Source: Chrysolina oricalcia
Taxonomy: Eukaryota > Arthropoda > Insecta > Coleoptera > Chrysomelidae
DNA: 64,000 bases
NCBI GenBank assembly: GCA_944452925.2
Contig: OX101810.2
Location: forward strand, 13,564,398 to 13,628,397
Direction: 5' to 3'
Below, in pieces: positions 10,036 to 21,499 of this stretch. Position numbers and translations under genes: made by a program. Numbering within the stretch: the first letter of the stretch is position 1; each line of letters starts with the position of its first letter. The notes beneath the pieces are model-generated. The model was not told the DNA's origin. It worked only from the letters and a program-made list of their open reading frames with translations, and made no database searches.

Positions 10036-11924
10036 CCCTAATAACACCATGAAGTCCGATGGTAATCCATAGGACATCCTCTCAGGACATTCGGGACGTC
10101 CTTAGGATGTGCAGATTTGGTACCGCGGACGTCCATTGGACATCCGTGGGAAGCACCAATGTCTCGACTTCTCACCAAAATTGGACGTTCTATAAGGATA
10201 TCCAATGGACATCCACCTAGGATGTTAATCAAACGTCCCCGTATTACATCAATCGAAAGTACATCTTGGACGTCCTTAGGACGTGCAATATTGGTACGTC
10301 CTTAGGACGTGCAGTATTGGTACCGCGGACGTCCATTGGACATCCGTGGGAAGTACCAATGTTTCGACTTCTCACCAAAATTGGACGTTCTATAAGGATA
10401 TTCAATCGACATCCACCTGGGATGTTCATTGGACGTCTCCGAATTACATCAATCGAAAGTACATCTGGGACGTCCTTAGGATGTGCAGAATTATCAGATG
10501 TGTTTGTTCCTTTATCTCTTTCAAGACTAAGATTATGATATTGTTGTGGATTACCTACTGGAGATACCAATTTGGATGGAACCAGATTTACTTACTAGGT
10601 AAGCTCAGCACTCTCTCAGAGTCATTCAATTCGGTTTTGTACATGTTTAAAGGATACACACAACTCTAGTTGTCTTACGGAAACACCTTTTTCAAAACAG
10701 TGTTGAATAGGTTAGTAATAACTATTGAATAGTATAACAAAACTTTTATTTTCATTTATAGATATAACTACACTGAATGAACACAAAATAACTTACAAAA
10801 CAGTCACTTAACTAATTAATCACAAAAGACGATAGAAAAACCGCCATAGCTGGTAAATACTCAACAATTGTCTGTTAATTCGTCAACACTTCACTTGAAC
10901 ACAGAACACAAAACACAGAAAACAACTTTATGCACGGAATCCAAACATGAGGAATTGTTCGGTTTCAATCCGTATACGAACAAGAGAGACAAACATAAAT
11001 TTTTTATTTTCATTGTTGTGAAACAGTGAATTGAATTGGCATACGCATAAACTCGAGAATATGGCCCCTGATGACCATAATGATAGTGAAAAGGGTTTTA
11101 TTTCAGATGGGTTGTTTTCGCTTTAATGTTCAGCCCTATTGTAAGTATGCGATCCATTTTATACCTCTTCTGTAAAACCACTAGCTGGGATGTATACACG
11201 GGTACTGGGTACACATGGAGGCCTAATTATTTTAACTGTTTTCGAATTTTGTTTAATTTTTATGATCATCCATCCTTCATCTTTGGATGGATGCACCTAG
11301 GAAACATTCCGAAAAGTGTTCAATCCAGGACATCCCAAGGAAGTCCACACAGGGACGTTTTCTGAAATTCACTGATTGGGATGACGTCCGATGTACATCC
11401 ATCAAGGACGTTCCAGAATGTCTCTGTACCAGGACCACCATAGGAAGTCCTTTCGAAGACATGCCAAATACATGCCAACCAGGACATCCAATGGATATCC
11501 TAGAAAATTCTACAAAATATATCCGATCCAGGACATCCCAAGGAAGTCCTCGCAGGGAGATATTCTAAGATTAACCAATTGGGACGTCCAATATTCATTC
11601 ATGTGGGATGTTCCTAAATGTCCCGTACCAGGACAACCATGGGACGTCCTTTCAAAGACATGCCAGAATACTTACTAACAGGGACGTCCGATGGATGTCC
11701 TAGGAAACATTACAAAATATATCCGACCCAGGACATCCCAAAGACGTCCTCGCAGAGACGTTTTATACGATGTACCGATTGGGACATCCGTAGGAAGTCC
11801 TAAGGGGAAATTCATGAAAATGCACTGAATCGGACGTCCCAAGGACAATGATTTTAAGTCCCGGACATTCGGACATGATTTGTACCAAATAGGGACGTCC
11901 CTGGGACATGGTGTGCTATTAGGG
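10036..11924. mobile_element. GGACGTCC-palindrome element with CCC..TAGCACACC-type ends
   Basis: The left end is CCCTAATAACACCATG and the right end, reverse-complemented, is CCCTAATAGCACACCATG; both are flanked by TA. Two blocks (10040-10490 and 11290-11920) are packed with the self-complementary octamer GGACGTCC and its variants (GGACATCC, GGACGTTC). Within the blocks, units of about 200 bp are repeated in tandem: two on the left (10095-10290 and 10300-10490), about three on the right. The 800-bp centre has no such repeats and no clear gene. The open frames here are by-products of the repeats. Superfamily unknown. Confidence 0.7.
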
Positions 11925-12769
11925 TATGTCATCCAAGAAAAATTTTATATCTTAACTTCCTGAAATGAAATAATTTTTGAATCTCGAACTACCAGCTTGA
12001 AGACTATGAACAAATCAGAAACTTCCTCTATAATTTTATAACTCAAATTTCGTTAAAAGCTATACAGTGCGGGTTTTTATAGCCTCTCTCCTGCCTTGTT
12101 GAACACATCAAATGTCATGGGGGTCGAGTGACACATCGTTGAAGAGAATTCTCTTTCCAACCATCAAAATTTTTTCGGGTTTCGTTAATATTTTTTCACC
12201 AACGGCACTAGGAATATAGAGTAAACTTTCGTTTCTAGTTTCAAAAGTGAAATTTGTTTTCAATCATTCCCCGCCATCGTATATCATGCTCTGTTGACGA
12301 CATTTTTATACTTTCGCTTAAAACCCATATGTACCTATACAGTCCTTTATAAAGGTCTGTAGGGATCTTCATACATATTTCAACTTTGACTCCTCTTAAT
12401 GAGATGCTGTTCATTTTCAGTAGTGGTATAGTGTTCTTCACTCTGAGAATTCACAAAGCAATAGTTTTCGATCACTTGATTTGTCTGAATAACAGTTTTT
12501 GTGAGTGACATCATAACGGAAAGTGACAATGAGTAATTACAAGTGGGATTTTTTAGTTTTATTTCATAGTCTGAGTGTTTATTTTGAATATATGTCTTTG
12601 AGATGTTTCAAAAAATTGTCCAACACCAAAAGTAATTATTTTCCTTTCTTGAACCAATTATTCACACGGAAAATGTGAAGTGCTTATTAAAGGACAGTAT
12701 CCCTTGCTGTTATAGTCTCACGTCAGTAATATGTCGCATTTATTTGTAGCTATTGGAAGGAATCATTAT
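11925..12769. other. Intron 2 of gene B, no gene seen
   Basis: AT-rich. A GACACATCGTTGAAGAGAATTCTC stretch near 12129 has a weaker inverted relative near 18650. No boundaries of an element could be set. Confidence 0.35.
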
Positions 12770-13797
12770 CGTTAACTGAACTTATAAAAGAGCTACAAAA
12801 TCCGGACATTCAAGTATTACCAGATAATATTGCCATTTTACCTCAGGACGATGCCAATGATACTGACGAAGATTCGGGTGAAAAAGATATAGTTCGCATG
12901 TAATTTACCGGGTTCTCATCTACGAGCAGAAGCAATATATGAAGATGAAGAGGTCGCCAGTGATTTACAGACACGCTCAAGCAAGATTTCATGATGGATG
13001 GGATACTGAGGACGACCTACCTTTATCATCGTTGATTGAAAGATTACCAAAGAAAATGAAAAAATTCATGTTTTTGGAATTTCCAAAGTGGACTCCTTTA
13101 CATACTATGAAAAATAATAGTTTGTCCCCGGCAGCAACGTTGAAATTATTTTTTGATGATGAGTTGATTGAACAGATTTTTACTTACAGTAATGCTTATG
13201 CTCGCCAAAAGAATCGTATTGAATTATTTTGTTTTATTGGAGTTTTACTGTTGAGTGGTTATAATGTATTGGCAGAACAGTGATGACACAAATAACAAAC
13301 TCGTCTGTGACGCTATTTCCAGAGATCGTTTGCAACATAATAATGAGCAACATACATTGCAGTAACAATAACTAAGATCCAAACGACAAGTATTTAAAGT
13401 CGAGACCTTTGTTTGACTCTCTAAATAAAAAATTCCTTGAATACGCCCCCATAGAAGAAAACCATAGCTTTGATGGTACCATATTATAAGCGTCATGGCT
13501 GTAAGCAGTAAACCCATAAGATGGGGTTACAAATTCTGGGTTGGAACAACGAGGCTTGGATACATAATATAGGAATATAAAGGGTACCGGAACTATTCGC
13601 GAGAACCGAATTCCACAGTCACCTTTGAACAATGCTACATGTCTGAATAAAAAAGAGCGGGGATATTTTGAATAAACACTGGCTGATAAGGAAATAGTTA
13701 TATGTAAATGGACTGATAACAGTGTTGTCAACCTTGCATCTAACGTCTCATCTGTCTTTCCATTGACGTTTTTCACAGTCAGAAAAGAAGAAGGTTT

Positions 13798-16224
13798 ATT
13801 CAAAAGTACTTTGACAAACTTCAGGAGGTGATTCCTCACAATATTCTAATATGAACTGCCCAAATAAATATATGTCCGGAAACGCTTCGTTTCCAAGATA
13901 CAGGGTGTTGAAGTTTTATTTTTATTTTGTTTTTTTTTTTCAAATAACTCTTGAAATACTGAACTCAATTAAACGAAATTTGGTAATAAGAGGTTTTTGA
14001 GGTGTCGAATTCGAACCTGATGTTATTATTACTCGTAATCGTAGAGGGCGCCACCAACACGTCTTTTTCTTTTTTGAAGTTTCATAACATCTTTGATCGT
14101 ACTTCTAGCACATTTTTCAGTAAAAAAACCGATCCCTCTATCATATCTACGTAAAAAAGCTACCCTTGTTAAAAGTCGCTGTAAGCAACCGTTTTCTAAA
14201 TATTTGGACTTGAAAATTTCAAGTCAATTATTTGATAATCGATGCATGTTGAAGTTATTACCAATATTTTGCATTTTTCACAATAATGCTTTGGAAAAGA
14301 ATTTGACGTTTAAGTAAGTAGTTTTGGTAATTACATATTTTGTGACAGTTAAAAGTTTTGTTGAAGTTTCCGTAAGTAGAAGTAGAACACACTAATTTTG
14401 AAAAAATGGATTATTAAAACAATAATTCTCATTTAGCCGATATGCATTTCGTTTATGGCCTTGCGGATGGCAATGCGCGCGAAGCAAGACGTATTTACCA
14501 GGAGCGATTTCCTAATCGAGTACTGCCTTCAGCTCCAACATTTGCTAGTCTCCACCGTCGTTTGGCAGAAACAGGTAGCTTTAAGAGGGCAGCTGATATA
14601 ATTGGAAGACCACGAGCAGTCCGAACCCCAGAATTGGAAGAAGCTGCTTTGAACGCTCTCGAGGAGAATCCAGAAACAAGTACAAGAATAATTGCTGAAG
14701 CTGTCAATTCTACTCAGTCCACAGTTTGGAGGATTATCCACGATCAACAGTTTTATCCATACCATATTCAAAGGGTACAAGCTCTTTTGCCACGAGACTT
14801 TCCCCAACGCATTACTATGTGTCAGTGGTTTTTGAGAAAATTGGCTGGAAATCCTCAATTTTTAAGATATGTACTCTTCACGGACGAGTCAAACTTCTCC
14901 CGAAATGCTATCACAAACTTTCATAACAACCATGTTTGGGATCTCGAAAATCCGCATGCAGTTAGTAAAAGGCATTATCAGTATCAATTTTCTGTAAATG
15001 TATGGGCAGCAATAATTGATAATTACTTGATAGGTCCTTTCTTTCTTCCGCTCCGACTGAATGGCGCAACTTACAGACACTTTTTAGAAAATGAATTGCC
15101 GGGAATACTTCAGAATGTACCATTAGAAATTCGTATCCGCATGTGGTTTATGCATGATGGGGCTCCGGCCCATTTTAGCGTTGTAGCCAGGGAATTCCTT
15201 AACACAGTCTATCCAAATCGATGGATCGGTAGGGGTGTAGAAGAACCTAACCAGCCGTGGGCACCAAGGTCCCCAGATAGATTTTTATTTTTGGGGACAT
15301 TTGAAGTCACTAGTTTATAAAACTCCAGTAGCGAACGAGGAAGATCTTAGAAACCGAATAGTAGACGCATGTGAAACAATAAGGAACACACCAATAATTT
15401 TTGAGCGGGTACGAGATTCAATGACTAGACTGACTGCCTGTATCTTCGTTGAAGGTGGACACTTTCAACAATTTATTTGAATGCAATTTAGTTTCGTTTA
15501 TTTTAGTTTATTCTACATATTCAAAATTTCCTGAAATAAAATGTTGACATTTCTTGCAAATTTTATTACTATTAATTATTACTATTGAATTATTATTATT
15601 AAATTACTATTTTGCTTAAGAATGTCATAAAGGATCGTACCTAACAGTAATGACCTCTTCAAGCGCGAGTAAAAAGTAATAGAATAGGTGGCGCCCCCTA
15701 CAAAAAAACCCAAACTGTTTACTTAAACGTCAAATTAATGCAAATGCAAAATAAAGGTAATAATTATTACATGCATAGATTATCAAATAATCTACTTGAA
15801 ATTTTCAAGTCCTAATATCTAGAAAACGGTTGCTTACAGCGACTTGTAACAAGGGTAGCTTTTTTACATAGATCTGATAGAGGAATCGATTTTTTTACTG
15901 AAAAATGTGCTAGAAGAACACTCAAAAAAGTTATGAATCTTCAAAAAAGAAAAAGACGTGTTGGTGGCGCCCCCTACGAGTACGAGCAATAATAACATCA
16001 GGTTCGAATTCGACACCTCAAAAACCTCTTATTACCAAGTTTCGTTTAATTAAGTTCAGTGTTTCAAGAGTTATTTGAAAAAAACCAAAATAAAAATAAA
16101 ACTTCAACACCCTGTATCTTGGAAACGAAGCGTTTCCGGACATATATTTATTTGGGCTATTCATATTAGAATTTTGTGAGGAATCACCTCTTGAAGTTTG
16201 TCAAAGTACTTTTGAATCACCCTG
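13798..16224 (+). mobile_element. Foldback DNA transposon (IS630/Tc1-like) with ~500-bp TIRs
   Basis: Inverted arms of roughly 500 bp run from 13798 to about 14325 and from about 15700 to 16217. They share CTTCAACACCCTGTATCTTG, the GGTGGCGCC blocks, AACAAGGGTAGC and the central AAACGTCAAATT. The right end finishes CACCCTG followed by TA (16225-16226), consistent with a TA duplication; the left end lacks the matching CAGGGTG and appears eroded. It carries one transposase gene and lies inside the piggyBac pseudogene. Confidence 0.75.
14406..15480 (+). pseudogene. DDE transposase of the foldback element, frameshifted
   Basis: The likely natural start is ATG at 14406, but the fourth codon is TAA (14415); an internal ATG at 14442 opens a 292-codon frame. 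Domains: N-terminal helix-turn-helix (LADGNAREARRIYQERFPNR), linker (ADIIGRPRAVRTPELEEA), DDE core with VLFTDESNFSR (first Asp) and WFMHDGAPAHF (second Asp). Near 15277 a net deletion of about 11 nt after R-S-P-D removes L-N-P-L and shifts the frame, so the 292-codon frame ends at 15320. The third Asp and the tail (FYFWGHLKSLVYKTP, EEDLRNRIVDACETI, to TGA at 15478-15480) continue in the next frame. Inactive as it stands. A related C-terminal fragment lies at 38993-39210. Confidence 0.8.
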
Positions 16225-16445
16225 TATAGATCAACCAAATCTCATCAAACGTTATAACGAGAACATGGGTGGCGTCGATCGCAGTGACCAGAATATTGGT
16301 CACCACTTTTTTCCACATACGGAGATTCTCCGTATGTGCCATGAAAAAAGTGGTACTTTCCCTAATTGCCCACTGCATTGACATGGCAGTACCTCATTGC
16401 CCTTCCGTCCTTTTAAAAGGTACCACATTTCTGAGCAATACAGAA

Positions 16446-16665
16446 CAGTAAGCTTTTTTTCGATTTTTTCCTGCTTCATAGTGATATCACAGTCAGCTAC
16501 AAATCAAATACCTATCCATTTTCTAAAAAAAAAGTTTCAGGGTTAAATGGGTTTTAAAAAGAGATTTATAAACAATTGATATCTAGTTGTCTGGTTTCAC
16601 TAGTTTGACGTTCCTCGTTAATTATTTAGACTTGTCAGTTTGAACTGAAAGCATTGTTTTGGTTA
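16446..16665. other. Intron 2 of gene B, no feature seen
   Basis: Short AT-rich gap between the piggyBac remnant and the next element. Confidence 0.35.
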
Positions 16666-18219
16666 GGGGAAGGTCGGGTAGCACCGGACACTTGAATGGG
16701 GCGTGAATAAAAATTGCAGGCAGCAAATTTTTAAGTGTATTTATTACTTTGAAGTAAACATATGTACTTCTATTATTATAATAATCAAAAATGAAAATTA
16801 TTTTTTGATTATTATAATCACAAGATATGAAAATCTTCAGCCTTTAATTTTTTGTAGCTATGAAATCTTCGGGTAGCCCCGGACATAACATTCAACGATA
16901 ACTTGAACGGTTTTTAGCCTTGCATATATCACATTCGTAGAATTCATTTGAGACATCAATATCAGCGTAAGCTTAGTGAGCCCAATATTCACATTTATGG
17001 CAATAGATCCAGTTTTCTTCAAATATTTCACCACATAAAATACTTTTTGTGTCTTGACCACGATCTTCTCGGTGGAGATTTTGGATGTCTTTCTTCGCTT
17101 TTTTTTGTCACATTTTCTATCCTGCCTTTCTTCTTCCAAAGCTTTTCTTCCATCAAAGATTTTCTTCCTCTAAAGATTTTTCATCTTCCAGAGCCTTTCA
17201 CGAGACCGTGTCACGAGGCGTTTCCTAGTTGCATCTGGAAGAGGTGACAGTTGCTTCAATGAATCTGCTGTTCTGATAGAAGTTGACAATTTGGGAGCAG
17301 GCACTGATGCATGTCTGGTGGAGCGCATATCAAAATCACTTGACTGGAAGTACTTTCAGTGGATACTGGTTTAGAGGCAAGCTGAGCTGCTAGACTGGTG
17401 AAGGGCATATCAGAGTCAGTCTGATTGGAGGTGCGTTCAGTAGATGCTGGTTCAGTAGATGCTGCTTTAGAGGTGGATAGCGTATCAGCCTCGGTATGAT
17501 TGGAGGTGCTTTTTTGGATGCTAGTTTGGAGATTGGTTCAGGGGTAGGCTGTCAAAATCTTCCTGTTTGTGAATAGTTTTGGTGGATGCTGGTACATTAT
17601 ATCTTTCTGCTGTCTGTCTTATTGAAACCTTGCCTCTTCTTATACTGAATAGCTCCTTTCATATTGTTTTCGTCAGTTTTGCCAGTCAGTTGTTCTCTCC
17701 TTTAAACTATTTCTGTAACATTGGGCAGTAGTGAATTGAAAACAATCAATGAGCAAATAACCCAAACGAAATGTAATGACTCACTTTTAATTTTGTTGAA
17801 TATTGGACTTCCAAAAGTGTCCGGGGATACCCGATATTCACGTGTCCCAGGCTACCCGATTGGGTATCATACAATATCCGTAGCATTCAAGCTATGCTAG
17901 GAATGAAATTAATAATTCACCGTAGGATACCGTTTGATGAATTTACTATATATCAATATCACAATCAAGTTGATTTACTCACATTTTGATTTTTATATCA
18001 TTCAATGATGTTATACAAGATCGCACTGAGACCGTTACGCGCGAACAAAACGCACTGTCACGTCTAACTCGTTCGGCGCTTCCACCTCAACTAACTGGTA
18101 TTGTTTGTACACTGTGTTTATATGCTTCGAAGCAATGTTACGTTTTTGAAGAGTACTTGATTCGTTCGTAATAGAATTGTCCGGGACTACCCGCCGTCCG
18201 GATCTACCCGACCTTCCCC
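16666..18219 (-). mobile_element. Internally deleted pogo-like element
   Basis: The termini GGGGAAGGTCGGGTAG.. and ..CTACCCGACCTTCCCC are inverted repeats flanked by TA (16664-16665 and 18220-18221). Subterminal copies of the motif (GGGTAGCCCCGGACA near 16871; GTCCGGGGATACCCG near 17818; GTCCCAGGCTACCCG; GTCCGGGACTACCCG) repeat inside both ends. The end organisation is that of the pogo-like element at 26085-28802. At 1,554 bp it lacks the DDE domain and keeps only the C-terminal tail of the protein. Confidence 0.75.
16892..17330 (-). pseudogene. C-terminal tail and PHD-like finger of a pogo-type transposase
   Basis: The minus strand gives SLKQLSPLPDATRKR, KALEEERQDRKCDKKKRRK and then, after a one-base frame change near 17045, CGEIFEENWIYCHKCEYWAH, a stop where the family has a residue, and FYECDICK, ending at TGA 16894-16892. 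Spacing of the Cys and His residues (C-x-n-W-I-x-C-x-x-C-x-x-W-A-H ... C-x-x-C) matches the PHD finger at 28318-28466. There is no transposase core upstream. Confidence 0.7.
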
Positions 18220-18714
18220 TACGTTATTTTTTAATCAAAAATCTGATTGTTTCAAAAGTCAAAAGTCTAAATATTTTACTGGTTGTTTGCGAAGAACTTC
18301 CTCAACGGTATTAGTGGAAGCAGGAGGTGATTAACTTCAATTAAAAGAGCACGGATGCTGGATATCTAGTAACATTGCGTATTTTGTCATCGTTCTTTTT
18401 TAGCATATTATTATAATATAAACGGGGCTGTAAAATAGTGTAGTGTTTCACTCCTTAAAAATATTTTTTGAAAACAATTTACTATTGAATGGTTTTATCG
18501 TTACTTCTTTTTGAGAGAAGCTACATTGCAATTACTCGACAGATGGCGCTAGTGGCACATCAACTTGAAAATTTCGAAAGGTGAAGAGATCGAATTTGCG
18601 AAAATACGTATTAACGAAAATAAACAAAAATCATATTGTTGAAACGAGATTTGAATTCTCTTTTCAACGATGTGTAATTTCTTAACTATCAAGTTGAAAC
18701 TTTAGATTACTCAC
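18220..18714. other. Intron 2 of gene B, no feature seen
   Basis: AT-rich. The 150 bp nearest exon 2 (minus strand, downstream of the donor) include GAATTCTCTTTTCAACGATG, a fragment also seen inverted near 12130. Confidence 0.35.
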
Positions 18715-18868
18715 AAGGTTCCTGTGGTCCTTGACAGTAGATGACGCCATTATACGTGATTTGTGTTATTTTCGGAATGATTTCCCGGGAAGGAAAGAAA
18801 ACGTTATAACGCACTTTCTCAGCTGTTTCCAGTTCGTTTATAGTAGTTACCAAAACTAACCTCAATTC
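18715..18868 (-). CDS. gd-like serine protease gene B, exon 2 (GD_N domain, second half)
   Basis: Acceptor TGTTTTTCAG at 18869-18878, donor GTGAGT at 18714-18709; 154 nt entering in phase 0 and leaving in phase 1. It encodes ELRLVLVTTINELETAEKV, RYNVFFPSREIIPKITQI and TYNGVIYCQGPQEP. Together with exon 1 this fits the gd N-terminal domain, whose second half typically reads L-x-L-x-R/V followed by Y-R/N-V-x-F-P-x-x-x-P-L/I-P-K-I/L and a final N-G/D-x-x-x-C-x-G. Domain name GD_N is by recognition, not by search. Confidence 0.85.
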
Positions 18869-19443
18869 CTGAAAAACAGTTTGGTCTTGAAAATATGTAC
18901 AGGTACCTACTAAATTATAGCTACATAGCAAAAATCTGCAAATTGTTAAATCAATAATAATAATAATACTCTCTCATACATACTAAAGTCACAGTCGTTG
19001 AGGGTAGAGGACGGCTATTATTATTATTTGCCGTGGCGCTCCGGAGCGACTTACTGATTTTTGGAGGCGTATTCACTTTTCAGCTGTAGGAAAACCCGGA
19101 AAACCTACAGCACCCCCCCAGGTGGTCGGTGGACTATTTCCAAACGGGGTCTTATAGGCAGGAATTAGTAGTCTTTCTCAAATAAAACACGAGAGCTGAA
19201 GCTCTAGTGTTTTATTCTTTGAAAGGAAATCTTCTAATTCGAAGTCTGAATTTTTTTAAACAAAAAAGTGAGTGGAAATTGAAAAATGTATTCGATTCAG
19301 TAAACGATAGTCAATATACATTTGATAGGATTATTTCCCAAACGAGTCAATAAAAAAAGACATTTATTTTATTCTACAACATTTCTATATTTTATTTACT
19401 GTTATATCGTTCAAAACTGGATGTGTTCCATACATTAAGACCA
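18869..19443. other. Intron 1 of gene B with two small repeats
   Basis: Contains the second copy of the 120-bp dispersed repeat (18995-19125: GGCTATTATTATTATTTGCC, GGCGCTCCGGAGCGAC, TTCACTTTTCAGCTGTAGG) and a hairpin at 19180-19225. I see nothing else. Confidence 0.5.
19180..19225 (+). repeat. Class E CGAG-like hairpin
   Basis: AATAAAACACGAGAGCTGAA pairs with GCTCTAGTGTTTTATT. The apex is CGAGAGC-TGAA-GCTCTAG, the same layout as the class A hairpins with the second CGAG changed to CTAG (19207). Continuous pairing is about 16 bp, interrupted by the GA/TA mismatch. Confidence 0.55.
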
Positions 19444-20831
19444 CCCAAGTAGCACACCTATATTGGTAAAATATTGATACAATATTGTGAACATATTGGC
19501 GAAATATTTGAAATGCAATAATGGCGAGAAAAAAAATGTGAACATTCGGCGATATTGGTCCAATATTACTTGAATAATATTGGCGAAATATTCTTGAACT
19601 AATATTGGCCTCAAAATGTTCGGCGATATTGGTACAATATAGCTGATACAATATTCTGACAATATTGGCACAATATTCAAAAGTTATATTGTCGAGAAGT
19701 AAAATGTGAACATTTTGCGATATTGGTCGAATATTGCTTGAATATTTTAGAAATAGTTTTGGTGGAATATTCTTGAAGCAATAATGGCCTCAAAATATTT
19801 ATCGATATCGGTACAATATTTATCGATATTGGTAGAATATTTATCGATATTGGTACAATATTTATCGATATTGTTACAATATCATTTGAATATATTGGTG
19901 GATGTCAATATACCTTGGTAAATTATTAAATGTCCTTTAGTTGATGAAGGTGACACCAGAGTCTGCCTTTTGATCGCCATAACCGCTGAGTGAGCTGTCT
20001 TGAAAACAAGCTAAGGGAAGTATTTAATATACTTTCGTAGGTTTTAGAAGACGTTCTATATGTAGAGCCACCTAGCGGATTTTTATCCAAGTTTGATCAT
20101 GATATAATTTCAATATGTTTCATTGAATATTCGGCCAATATTCAAATTTCATCTCAATCTAGATGATGGAAACAATATAAAGACAATATTGTTTTAACGA
20201 TATCGATAAATATTATTGAACCAATAGTGACCCAATATTAATTAATAAGTTTTGTTGAATATTGGCGAAATGATATTCAACCAATGTGTAATCACACTTG
20301 GAGATACAATATAGTTTTTATTCCCAGAATCGATATTAGGGGAATATTGGGATTGCGATATTTATTCTAGATGTTAAAAACGATGTGAAGACAATATTGT
20401 TTTATTGATATTGGTAAATATCGTTCAACCAATATTGACTCAATATGAGTTATTACAATTTGTCAAATAAAGTGGAAATTATATTCAACCAATATTCTAA
20501 CAAACTTGAAAATACAATATAGTTTTTTCCCCTATAATCGATATGACTGGAATATTTGGATTGCAATATTAATTCTAGATGTGGAAAACAATATATAACC
20601 AATATTGTATTATCGATATTGGTAGAAATTATTCAACCAATATTGACCCAATATTTCGTGTGATAATCTACATTCAAAACTAGTTCAACCAATATTCCAC
20701 CAATATTATTATTATAATATTGTTTTTTGAATATTCACCCATATTGGACCAATATTGATTTTTCATTTACAATATATCTATATTGGCCCAATATGGAACC
20801 AAGATTCAGCCGATATGATGTGCTACCTGGG
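19444..20831. mobile_element. CAATATTG-palindrome element with CCC..TAGCACACC-type ends
   Basis: The left end is CCCAAGTAGCACACC and the right end, reverse-complemented, CCCAGGTAGCACATC. Both are flanked by CA (19442-19443 and 20832-20833). The whole interior is made of closely spaced variants of the self-complementary CAATATTG (CCAATATTGG, GATATTGGTA, ACAATATT). At 19795-19885 a unit of about 24 bp around TATTTATCGATATTGGTA repeats in tandem four times. No coding capacity is evident. Its ends match those of the GGACGTCC element at 10036-11924. Confidence 0.7.
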
Positions 20832-21499
20832 CAATACTACCTCGATGAAATGGAAATCGATTTTATGCCTTTTAGACTGGTACCCATAATTTTTGTGAAA
20901 AATAAAAAAGTAACAGGCAAAGACCAGGTAGAAAATGTTGTTGAGGTTCCAACTTTGAGAAAAAAAAATATTTAAACACGAAAACACTCAAAATGGTGAG
21001 CGGATGCAGTTCAGGGGTTGAAAATGATTTTTTTGCGATTTTCGGTGAAACTTGACCTCTTAGCGGAAAATGGTCAGTGGCAAAGTTGTAGATAATAAAA
21101 ACTTCAAAAACTTTTGTTATCTATACTTTTCGACATAACCTCAAATTAACTATCAAAATGGTAAAAAACCGATTTTTCACCATTTAATTTTTTCTCGTTG
21201 ATAACTGATTTAATTTAGATGAAAATTTGTATAAATGTGTCCTCTGTGGTGAGTTTTTGAGTTAGGTGCATTTTTCGAAGAAAATACCCTTATCTTCCAC
21301 GAACAATTGTTCAGGTGGTTTTTTGTATTTTGAAATGATTGCTGGAATGTCTACTTTGAAATGGTCTATGTAACTTGGAGGTTTATTGATATTCAAACCG
21401 CCTAAAATTGATAATAAAAATCTATCTGAATCATAATTTTCTCAATATTTTCAATGATTTTCAATAGTTGTAGAAAAGAATAAAAACGGTATCAAAAAT

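Larger units (their letters stand above)
12770..16445 (+). pseudogene. piggyBac-type transposase pseudogene 1, split by an insertion
   Basis: Plus-strand remnants in family order: an acidic N terminus with ILPQDDANDTDEDSG, NLPGSHLRAEA (12895-12930), LSPAATLKLFFDDELIEQIF and FIGVLLLSGYNVL (13120-13270), SRPLFDSLNKKFLEYAPIEE (about 13400), MVPYYKRHGCKQ and RWGYKFWVGTTRLGY (13470-13565), ICKWTDNSVVNLASNVSSVFPLTF (13700-13770), then after the inserted element DQPNLIKRYNENMGGVDRSDQNI (16228-16295). Several frameshifts and stops are present, so it is inactive. The part at 13798-16224 belongs to the inserted foldback. Confidence 0.8.

Noticed and set aside
10117..11932. Many overlapping open frames of 60-130 codons on both strands
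   Set aside because: They arise from the GGACGTCC-type palindromic repeats, which have few stops in any frame; no protein motif is seen.
13372..13839. 155-codon minus-strand frame
   Set aside because: It is the antisense of the piggyBac pseudogene, whose plus-strand motifs are recognisable.
20727..20975. 82-codon frame at the end of the CAATATTG element
   Set aside because: Spans the element end and the adjoining foldback arm, so it cannot be one gene.
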